This document shows positions 1 through 6,199 of a stretch of 9,712 nt of DNA, one piece after another. The notes below the pieces were generated by a model, which worked only from the letters and a program-made list of their open reading frames with translations, searched no databases and was not told where the DNA came from. The position numbers were made by a program, and so were the translations under genes. The stretch lies in the NCBI GenBank assembly GCA_018699075.1, contig JABIPV010000366.1, forward strand, positions 1-9,712, written 5' to 3'. The DNA is from Kordiimonadaceae bacterium (GTDB taxonomy: Bacteria > Pseudomonadota > Alphaproteobacteria > Sphingomonadales > Emcibacteraceae). The stretch's first letter is position 1, and each line of letters starts with the position of its first letter.

Positions 1-227
1 ACCGTTCTCTCGGCGCTTCCAGATTTACTAGTTTTATTAGAGTGTTTACGTGTCATTTTCATTCCTTCGTCATTACGATGAAACAAAAACACTCTCTTAT
101 GCAATACCTTTAATTAGTCCAACTTGGTCTGACGGGGTACACAATTGGTACCCAGGTATCACGTTTAAAAGAATTCGATATAATTAAAGGCCTATTTTCA
201 AGTACTCTAATTAATGTAGTTCTTGAA
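1..227 (+). pseudogene. Disrupted upstream part of the ABC transporter membrane domain
   Basis: This stretch has no intact gene, yet it still looks like coding sequence for the ABC transporter that follows. In the frame of that gene, 114-227 is open and reads into a typical loop-plus-TM3 region (GTQVSRLKEFD at 147-179, then LFSSTLINVVLE just before the ATG at 228). There is no ATG, GTG or TTG in that frame between the TAA at 111-113 and 228, so the conserved part upstream of 228 cannot be translated as a normal start. Another frame (1-78) encodes a hydrophobic stretch (LPDLLVLLECLRVIFI) resembling an upstream membrane helix, ending at TGA 79-81. A chain of frame 1, frame 2 and frame 3 segments would be needed to join them. 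I infer frameshifts or nonsense mutations, either real decay or sequence errors. The rest of the N-terminus would lie left of the window. Confidence 0.5.
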
Positions 228-1523
228 ATGCCGTTCGTAATTTTATTCATTGTTATTATATCGGCATTAGGTGGCTATCTAGCCCTTATCCCTGTTGCGA
301 TGATGGTTATCGCCTTGATCATGATCCCTCTGACTAAAAGACGCGTTGATATTTCAACACGTGCCCGTGCCAAACGCCATGGATTTTTGGTAGAAACCCT
401 GACTAATTTAAGAACCATCAAACAAACTGCTTCCGAGAAATCATGGTTAAATCGTTACCGCGATTTATCGGCAGAAACATCTTATGCTCATTTTAAAACC
501 TCACAAATTACTTTTCTTTTACAAAGTTTAGCACAGGCCATTATGCTCGCCTCTGGCGTCGCAACAATTGGGTTTGGAGTGATTAGGGTTATTGAAGGTC
601 AAATGACAATTGGTGCGATGATAGCCACTATGGCACTTATTTGGCGTGTGCTTTCGCCCTTACAAAATTTATTCCTAACACTTACGCGCCTAGAGCACAC
701 AATAAATAGCGTAAAACAAATCAATAGCTTGATGAAATTAAAAACAGAAAGCAATCCTAATCCTGATAATATAAGCCAACGCGAATTTTTTGGTCACATA
801 ATTATGGACCGTGTTAGCTTTAGATACCGTCAAGGCAGCGAACCTGCCCTACTCGGGACCACGTTTGAAATACTTCCTAACGAAATGCTGGCGATCGTAG
901 GACCCAATGCTTCTGGTAAATCGACAATCTTAAAAATCATCCTTGGCATGTACCAAAATCAAGCAGGTCAAATTATTCTGGATGGTATGGATATTCGACA
1001 AATCAATCCAATTGTTCTAAGGCAAAATATTGCATATGTGCCACAAGAATCTCGGTTCTTCCATGGTACGATTGCTCAAAACTTGCGTCTTTCTCATCCT
1101 ACCGCTACTGATGATGAATTGCATAGTGCCTGTGAAATTGCAAACATAACAGATGATATTAATACACTACCTAAAGGACTTGACACACGAATTGGTGATC
1201 AAACTATTAATGGACTGCCCTCTGGCTTCAAACAACGGTTATCACTTGCGAGAGCTTATCTTAAAAACTCGCCAATACTCCTATTGGATGAGCCTGGTCA
1301 AACACTCGATTTCGAGGCAGATAATGCCTTTATTAATTCGTTAAAAAAATTAAAAGGAACGTGCACAATCATTATGGTTTCGCACCGCCCAAGCCACATT
1401 AAATTATGTGATAAAGTACTTTCTATGGAAAACGGCATGGTCGTTAATTTGGGTACACCACAAGATTTATATCCAGCTCCACCCCCCCAAACAGCACAAG
1501 TAGAAGATGGGAAAAATGTATAA
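228..1523 (+). CDS. ABC transporter, type I secretion-like membrane/ATPase subunit (N-terminally incomplete)
   Basis: This is the C-terminal part of an exporter half-transporter: membrane helices at about residues 1-40 and 90-155, then a nucleotide-binding domain from about 190. Walker A is GPNASGKST (225-233, Lys231), the Q-loop glutamine is 273 (YVPQES), Walker B ends LLLDE (Asp354, Glu355) and the switch histidine is 386 (VSHRP). The signature motif is unusual, LPSGFKQ at 330-336 instead of LSGGQ. The 431-residue open frame is shorter than the usual 550-720 residues of the family. Homologous sequence continues in frame upstream to 114 without a start codon, and no clear ribosome binding site precedes 228, so 228 is only the first available ATG and probably not the ancestral start. 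The stop overlaps the ATG of the HlyD adaptor (TAATG), indicating one operon. With HlyD and a TolC-type partner it would energise export of a protein or peptide. The substrate is not visible. Its activity is doubtful if the upstream break is real. Confidence 0.82.
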   Translation: MPFVILFIVIISALGGYLALIPVAMMVIALIMIPLTKRRVDISTRARAKRHGFLVETLTNLRTIKQTASEKSWLNRYRDLSAETSYAHFKTSQITFLLQSLAQAIMLASGVATIGFGVIRVIEGQMTIGAMIATMALIWRVLSPLQNLFLTLTRLEHTINSVKQINSLMKLKTESNPNPDNISQREFFGHIIMDRVSFRYRQGSEPALLGTTFEILPNEMLAIVGPNASGKSTILKIILGMYQNQAGQIILDGMDIRQINPIVLRQNIAYVPQESRFFHGTIAQNLRLSHPTATDDELHSACEIANITDDINTLPKGLDTRIGDQTINGLPSGFKQRLSLARAYLKNSPILLLDEPGQTLDFEADNAFINSLKKLKGTCTIIMVSHRPSHIKLCDKVLSMENGMVVNLGTPQDLYPAPPPQTAQVEDGKNV

Positions 1524-2980
1524 TGACTGAAGATAATAAAAATTCATCTGATGAAAATTTAGAAAATTCTAAAACAGAAAATTCTGAAGAAGAAAGTAAT
1601 GCTGTAGAAAAGAGCGAAGGTAACTTGGTTCAAAGGCAGGTTGGCTCAATATTAAGAAAAAACAAAAATGATACGCAATATTATGCCCGGTTTTTATCAA
1701 GATCGACACTACTTGAAGAGGCAGGTCCTCCGAAATCATCTATTACAACAATCGGTATCATAAGTACTTTTGTGCTTGGGTTTTTTGTTTGGGCCTTTTT
1801 CTCAACTCTTAATGAAACCAGCGTAGCCATGGGTGAAGTGGTGCCTGCAATTTCTGTGCAGCCCGTACAACATTTAGAAGGCGGTATCGTTTCTGGAGTT
1901 CTCGTTAAAGATGGTGACACCATCAAAAAAGGGCAGCCATTAATTCAATTAGATACAACCTCAACACTATCAGAACTTAACCGTACTCGAGCCCGTTACG
2001 TATCGTTAGATATGCAAATGCGCCGTTTGCGTGATTTTGCCCTGCGCGAAGATGCAGATTTTTCTGATTATGAAGATGAGTATCCTGTTATCGCGCTTGA
2101 TCAAGAAAAAATCCTTAATCAACAAAAACAATCAAGAGCAGCCCAAGAAAATGTATATATTTCAAAGATAGCAAGCTCAAGAAACCAACTTTCTGTGCTT
2201 GAACAACAAGAAGCATCACGCAAAGAAGCAACTGAAATTGTAGCCGAAGAACTTAAAATACGCGAAGAACTTACGGAAAAAGGTCTAGGATCAAAAATTC
2301 GTTTGCTTGAAATTCAACGTGATTATGTCACTGTCAAAGGTGAGTATGACAGCGCCGTTGAGCAAAAAATCGGCGTTAGAGCCGGTATAAATGAAGCCGA
2401 AGGTAATCTCGTTCAATTAAGAGAAAGATTAAACGGGCAAGCACTAGAACAACTTGGACAAATGGTAGAAGAGAGCGTTCAACTGCAATCTGAATTAAAA
2501 CGCCTAAACGATAAGCTTTCTAGATTAAGTATTAAATCTCCTGTAGATGGAATTGTAAAAGGTCTTAAATACCGCGCTATTGCTGCTGTGATCCCGCCTG
2601 GGGATCTTATTGCTGAAATCGTACCAAATGCAGACAACTTAATTGCTGAAGTACGCATCTCACCGCGGGATGTAGGTCATGTTATCATCGGCAGTGAAGT
2701 CAATTTAAAAGTGGATACTTATAATTATTCACTTTATGGCGGTGTACCCTCAATACTCTCTCAAGTCTCGGCTTCATCTTATCTTGATGAAGAGGGTAAC
2801 GCCTATTTCAGGGGATATATTGAATTGCCGCAAAATTATGTAGGTGCTGATCCTGCGGCAAATCGTATTACGCCAGGAATGACATTGATTGCCGATATCA
2901 AAACAGGTGAAAAAACCTTATTAGAGTATCTAACTCGACCGATAAATAATGCCCTCGACACAGCCTTTAGAGAGCGTTAA
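1523..2980 (+). CDS. HlyD-family type I secretion periplasmic adaptor
   Basis: This is the membrane fusion protein of a type I secretion system. It links the inner-membrane ABC exporter to a TolC-like outer-membrane channel. The order is: cytoplasmic N-terminal tail (1-72) whose first 32 residues are rich in Asp, Glu, Asn and Ser; one membrane helix (about 74-95); first half of the lipoyl/barrel-sandwich domain (about 104-147, with HLEGGIVSGVLVKDGD); a long periplasmic helical hairpin predicted as coiled coil (about 150-330); second lipoyl half beginning SIKSPVDGIVKG (SPVDG at 339-343); and a C-terminal beta-barrel region with ITPGMTLIADIKTGEKTLLEYL, a hallmark ending of HlyD/PrtE-type adaptors. 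At 485 residues it is slightly longer than the typical 430-480, because of the acidic tail. The ATG overlaps the stop of the ABC gene by one base. Only a weak GGGA lies upstream, so translational coupling is likely. It is followed directly by a strong terminator. Confidence 0.93.
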   Translation: MTEDNKNSSDENLENSKTENSEEESNAVEKSEGNLVQRQVGSILRKNKNDTQYYARFLSRSTLLEEAGPPKSSITTIGIISTFVLGFFVWAFFSTLNETSVAMGEVVPAISVQPVQHLEGGIVSGVLVKDGDTIKKGQPLIQLDTTSTLSELNRTRARYVSLDMQMRRLRDFALREDADFSDYEDEYPVIALDQEKILNQQKQSRAAQENVYISKIASSRNQLSVLEQQEASRKEATEIVAEELKIREELTEKGLGSKIRLLEIQRDYVTVKGEYDSAVEQKIGVRAGINEAEGNLVQLRERLNGQALEQLGQMVEESVQLQSELKRLNDKLSRLSIKSPVDGIVKGLKYRAIAAVIPPGDLIAEIVPNADNLIAEVRISPRDVGHVIIGSEVNLKVDTYNYSLYGGVPSILSQVSASSYLDEEGNAYFRGYIELPQNYVGADPAANRITPGMTLIADIKTGEKTLLEYLTRPINNALDTAFRER

Positions 2981-2994
2981 TTTACACTGAAAAC

Positions 2995-3028
2995 AAAAAG
3001 CCCCGCTAAATATAGCGGGGCTTTTTTT
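2995..3028. terminator. Bidirectional intrinsic terminator between hlyD and gshB
   Basis: A perfect 9-bp G+C-rich stem (GCCCCGCTA at 3000-3008 with TAGCGGGGC at 3013-3021) encloses a 4-base loop (AATA). A run of five A (2995-2999) lies on the left and seven T (3022-3028) on the right. The T run serves transcripts coming from hlyD on the + strand, and the A run becomes a U run for transcripts coming from gshB on the - strand. The hairpin lies 14 bases after the hlyD stop and 19 bases beyond the gshB stop, as expected for a shared terminator between convergent operons. Confidence 0.93.
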
Positions 3029-3046
3029 GAAAGACTAATTCACATA

Positions 3047-3988
3047 TTAGATTTTACTTTCAATCGCGTCCCATATTAGTGCGGCAATATCAGTACCGTC
3101 AAAGCGCTGTATTTCCTGAATTCCTGTTGGCGAGGTAACGTTTATTTCCGTTAGATAGTCACCAATAACATCAATACCTACAAATATTTGACCTTGTTCT
3201 TTTAAAATAGGGCCAATGGCATCGCATATTTCGTGCTCACGTGCTGTAAGTTCAGTTCTTCGGGCTTCGCCACCAACATGCATATTTGAGCGCACCTCGC
3301 CCTCTTCTGGCACTCGGTTAATGGCCCCTGCTGCTTTTCCATCAACTAGAATAATGCGCTTATCACCTTTTCTGACGTCAGAAAGATATTTTTGCACGAT
3401 AAAAGGTTCTGGATAAAATTGCTGAAACATCTCTATCAAACTCGAAAGGTTCTGATCATCTTCCCTAATTCTAAAAACCCCTGCCCCGCCGTTCCCGTAT
3501 AAAGGTTTAACAATAATATCACGGTATTCTTTACGAAAAGCTCTAACATCAACTTCGTTGGTTGTAATGAGGGTTGGTGGCATTAATTCCGGAAAGCGCG
3601 TTAAGAAAATCTTTTCAGGTGCATTTCGAACCGATGATGGATCATTCACAACTAAAGTTTTTGGATGGATATGTTCTAATATATGTGTCGCCGTTATATA
3701 CCCCATGTGAAATGGAGGATCCTGACGCATTAATATCACATCAATCTCATCACCTAAATCCATATGAACCTTATCGCCAAGTTTATAATGGTTGCCCTGC
3801 TCTCTTTTAAATTCAAGTGGTTTTACATGGGCTTTCACTTTGTCATTCAAATATGACATATCTTCTACGAGATAATGAAAAAGCTTATGTCCACGTTTTT
3901 GGGCCTCAAGCCCCATGGCAAATGTGCTATCACCATTAATATCAATGGTTTCCACCGGGTCCATTTGCAGTGCTACATTTAAACTCAT
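3047..3988 (-). CDS. gshB: Glutathione synthetase
   Basis: This cytoplasmic ATP-grasp ligase joins gamma-glutamylcysteine and glycine to make glutathione. The N-terminus (VALQMDPVETIDINGDSTFA) and MRQDPPFHMGYITATHILE (87-105) are characteristic of GshB. ATP-grasp elements are the glycine-rich loop IIVKPLYGNGGAGVFRI (158-174), FIVQKYL (196-202) and the metal- and substrate-binding end EINVTSPTGIQEI (281-293). The length of 313 residues is normal for the family (about 315). The ATG is preceded at good spacing by AAAGGTG, which lies inside the end of the upstream SirB1-type gene, only 3 bases separate the two genes, and the two are probably translated from one message. It is the last gene of the rsmI-yraN-sirB1 unit and ends at a shared terminator. 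All landmarks are intact. Confidence 0.97.
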   Translation of the reverse strand: MSLNVALQMDPVETIDINGDSTFAMGLEAQKRGHKLFHYLVEDMSYLNDKVKAHVKPLEFKREQGNHYKLGDKVHMDLGDEIDVILMRQDPPFHMGYITATHILEHIHPKTLVVNDPSSVRNAPEKIFLTRFPELMPPTLITTNEVDVRAFRKEYRDIIVKPLYGNGGAGVFRIREDDQNLSSLIEMFQQFYPEPFIVQKYLSDVRKGDKRIILVDGKAAGAINRVPEEGEVRSNMHVGGEARRTELTAREHEICDAIGPILKEQGQIFVGIDVIGDYLTEINVTSPTGIQEIQRFDGTDIAALIWDAIESKI

Positions 3989-3991
3989 TAA

Positions 3992-4888
3992 TTATTCACC
4001 TTTATCAATATCATTTTTAATTACTTCAAAAACATTGGGGCGATCATAGGCCCGCATTTCTTTTAAAGTATTTAATATTTTTTTCCGCATGTCGTTATTT
4101 TCAAAATCACAATTATCATCCATATAATCAAGGCAATCCAATAAATTTTGTTTGCCGTCAATTAAACATTGAGTATGGATTTGCAACATACCCAGTTCAT
4201 ATTTATGCACGATTTTCTCTGGATCAATATATATGGTTCTTTTTAATGCATTCATAGCTAAGTCAAAATCGCTAACGTTTAAACACCGGATTTTAATATT
4301 GTTAAGTAACCTAACTAAAATTGCACGCTTGCCAAGTGGGGCGTGATGCCATTGTTCTAACGGTGTCGCGCCCCCTGAAATCGTCCCAACTAATTCTCGA
4401 AGGTCATGAGCAGTCATAATTTTACCCTTATGAAAAGGGTCGAGTATAATTTGATCTTGTTCGCCAAAAATTCGGATCAAAAAATGAGCCGGAAAATTTA
4501 CACCTTCCGCATTCCATCCTTGTGATCTTGCCGCGTGAAGGTATAAAATACCAAGACTAATCGGCAGACCTTTTCTTCGGTCTATCACAGACATTAAATT
4601 GGCATTTTGAATATCATCATAAAAGCCATCATCACCCTTATATTCATGGCGTCCCCACATAACTTCTACGAGCGCCTTGGCTCTATCTTCTGCGCTTAAT
4701 GCTTCGTTTGCTTCACTATCAATGTCATATTTTATTATTTGCAAATGATGATGATATTTCTGCAATGAAACACCTGGACGGTCCAAGCTAGCGAGGATCA
4801 ATGCCGTCTCTGCTACATCAATATCTTCTTCGGGTGTCGTACCAACACCCCTAAGGTATTCTATTTGTTTATCAAGTGTAGGGATCAT
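3992..4888 (-). CDS. SirB1-type transglutaminase-fold protein with C-terminal TPR-like region
   Basis: The central part matches the SirB1 / Transglut_core2 family: NLMSVIDRRKGLPISLGILY (97-116), EGVNFPAHFLIRI (128-140) and ILDPF (148-152). The C-terminal third (about 190-285) is helical and resembles the tetratricopeptide segment that usually follows in this family (DFDLAMNALKRTIYIDPEKI). The position where classical transglutaminases carry the catalytic Cys (G-x-C) reads GLPIS here, while a His (PAHF) and an Asp (LDPF) remain. This is normal for the family and suggests a binding or scaffold role rather than the classical reaction. The exact function is unknown. I chose the ATG at 4888, 2 bases after the yraN stop. 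A GTG at 4897 would add three residues and overlap yraN by 7 bases, without a better ribosome binding site. The protein is 298 residues long. Confidence 0.88.
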   Translation of the reverse strand: MIPTLDKQIEYLRGVGTTPEEDIDVAETALILASLDRPGVSLQKYHHHLQIIKYDIDSEANEALSAEDRAKALVEVMWGRHEYKGDDGFYDDIQNANLMSVIDRRKGLPISLGILYLHAARSQGWNAEGVNFPAHFLIRIFGEQDQIILDPFHKGKIMTAHDLRELVGTISGGATPLEQWHHAPLGKRAILVRLLNNIKIRCLNVSDFDLAMNALKRTIYIDPEKIVHKYELGMLQIHTQCLIDGKQNLLDCLDYMDDNCDFENNDMRKKILNTLKEMRAYDRPNVFEVIKNDIDKGE

Positions 4889-4890
4889 TG

Positions 4891-5265
4891 TTACCACGCA
4901 TTTTTAATATGAACTGGCCATCGCCACGGAATTATCAAGACCATATCACATCTATATATTTGAGTATCTATCTTATTGTTATCATTTCCACTTTTTAAGT
5001 GAGACATATAATATTCAGCCGATTTAGATATGCGTTTTTGTTGATGCACTGACAATGAATGAATAGCAGTGGTATAATCCTTTCGCGCCTTTACTTCACA
5101 AAAAACAGTTGTATCACCGCGTTTTGCAATAAGATCAATTTCCCCAAATGGTGATCTATATCGTTTATGAAGAATTGAATACCCTTTTAAAAACAATACA
5201 GCCACCGCAATATTTTCTGCAAAATGGCCTAACTTATATGCTTTTATTTTATCAGTCTTCGTCAT
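4891..5265 (-). CDS. yraN: YraN family (UPF0102) endonuclease-like protein
   Basis: This is a small protein with a restriction-endonuclease-like fold. The family motifs are present: an N-terminal helix with GHFAENIA and LKGYSIL (13-32), GEIDLIAKR (41-49) and FCEVKARK (55-62). The acidic residues and lysine (Glu42, Asp44, Glu57, Lys59) form the PD-(D/E)xK-like site expected of this fold. The length of 124 residues is typical. The biological role of YraN proteins is not established, but a part in DNA processing or recombination has been suggested from the fold. The ATG lies inside the end of rsmI (14-base overlap), and the stop is 2 bases before the next gene. The rsmI-yraN order is widely conserved in proteobacteria, which supports the call. 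Confidence 0.94.
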   Translation of the reverse strand: MTKTDKIKAYKLGHFAENIAVAVLFLKGYSILHKRYRSPFGEIDLIAKRGDTTVFCEVKARKDYTTAIHSLSVHQQKRISKSAEYYMSHLKSGNDNNKIDTQIYRCDMVLIIPWRWPVHIKNAW

Positions 5266-6112
5266 TTGCCGATAACTCTAGTGCACGTTTATAAACTTCT
5301 TTTCGTTTTTTTCCAGTCATATAAGTTACCGCTGCAACAGCTTCTTTAACCGATAACTTTACGAGCGCATCTGTCAATGCCTCATCAAGATTATTCACCA
5401 ACTGACCATCATTAATCGGTGGTTCTACAATAATAACAATTTCACCTTTTGGTGTTGGTCTATCCTCATAATGTAAGATCAATTCATTCAAATTATTTTT
5501 TTGCACTTCTTCAAATAGCTTCGTAAGTTCGCGGCATACAGCAACATTGCGGTTGCCTAAAACACTTCGCATATCTTTCAAACATGCAAGAAGCCTTTTG
5601 GGAGATTCGTAATAAATTAAAGACGCTGACACATCTTTTGATTTTTTTAGATCTTTTTGTCGTGCCACCATTTTTGAAGGAAGAAAGCCGCAAAATAAAA
5701 AACTATCCGTTGGCATCCCCGCATTGGTGAGCGCACAAAGAAGTGCACTTGCACCAGGTAAGCTGGTGACCATAACACCTTCTTTTTGGCATTCATTGAC
5801 CAACTTATACCCCGGATCAGAAATTAACGGCGTACCCGCATCACTGATCAGGGCTATAATTTTACCAAAATTTAATTCATCCATTAACCTGGGCATTACT
5901 TGCGGCGCATTATGATCATGATAAGAAATCATCGGGGTTTTAATATCATAGTAAGAAAGTAGTTTTCCGCTTACCCTTTTATCTTCACAGGCGATATAGT
6001 CGGCCGCTTTTAATAAGTCCAGTGCTCGGACCGTGATATCCCTTAAATTACCAATGGGTGTCGCTGTGACATAAAGGCCACTTTTAAATGTTTTTTTCTT
6101 ATTATTATCCAT
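5252..6112 (-). CDS. rsmI: 16S rRNA (cytidine1402-2'-O)-methyltransferase RsmI
   Basis: RsmI methylates the 2'-hydroxyl of C1402 in the decoding centre of 16S rRNA, using S-adenosylmethionine. The tetrapyrrole-methylase fold is clear: LYVTATPIGNLRDIT (13-27), CEDKRVSG (42-49), IALISDAGTPLISDPG (86-101) and SLPGASALLCAL (117-128), followed by FCGFLP (140-145) and YYESPKR, with the C-terminal helical part KLSVKEAVAAVTYMTGKKRKEVY. The length of 286 residues is normal. The ATG at 6112 is the first in the frame, and GTGGAAAAG upstream is a weak ribosome binding site. It is the first gene of the leftward operon and is divergent from the LpoA-like lipoprotein gene. That divergent arrangement is common in proteobacteria. 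Confidence 0.97.
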   Translation of the reverse strand: MDNNKKKTFKSGLYVTATPIGNLRDITVRALDLLKAADYIACEDKRVSGKLLSYYDIKTPMISYHDHNAPQVMPRLMDELNFGKIIALISDAGTPLISDPGYKLVNECQKEGVMVTSLPGASALLCALTNAGMPTDSFLFCGFLPSKMVARQKDLKKSKDVSASLIYYESPKRLLACLKDMRSVLGNRNVAVCRELTKLFEEVQKNNLNELILHYEDRPTPKGEIVIIVEPPINDGQLVNNLDEALTDALVKLSVKEAVAAVTYMTGKKRKEVYKRALELSANDED

Positions 6113-6199
6113 TTTTTATGCTTTTCCACACCTTTGCCATAATTCATGTCTAGCCTATCTGAATTCCTTTGGTATAACTAATTAATAACCCGCTTGGCA
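6113..6199. promoter_or_regulatory. Divergent promoter region between rsmI and the LpoA-like gene
   Basis: These 87 bases separate two divergently transcribed genes and must hold both start signals unless transcription begins elsewhere. On the - strand, TTGCCA (6200 to 6195) followed after 18 bases by TATACC (6176 to 6171) is a candidate -35/-10 pair for rsmI. On the + strand, TATAAC at 6173-6178 is a good -10 match 21 bases before the ATG, but its -35 is poor. An alternative + strand pair is TTGCCA at 6134-6139 with TATCTG at 6156-6161. These assignments are by eye and uncertain. I see no operator-like palindrome or terminator here. Confidence 0.35.

Noticed and set aside
1..227. An alternative genetic code explaining stops in the ABC gene
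   Set aside because: TAA, TGA and TAG all would need reassignment, while TAA and TGA serve as normal stops in the other genes here.
1153..1344. 63-codon + strand open frame inside the ABC gene
   Set aside because: Lies in another frame within well-conserved NBD coding sequence (signature and Walker B), and has no recognisable protein features.
1482..1488. Run of seven C near the end of the ABC gene as a possible slippage site
   Set aside because: The frame continues normally into the stop overlapping hlyD, so no frameshift is needed here.
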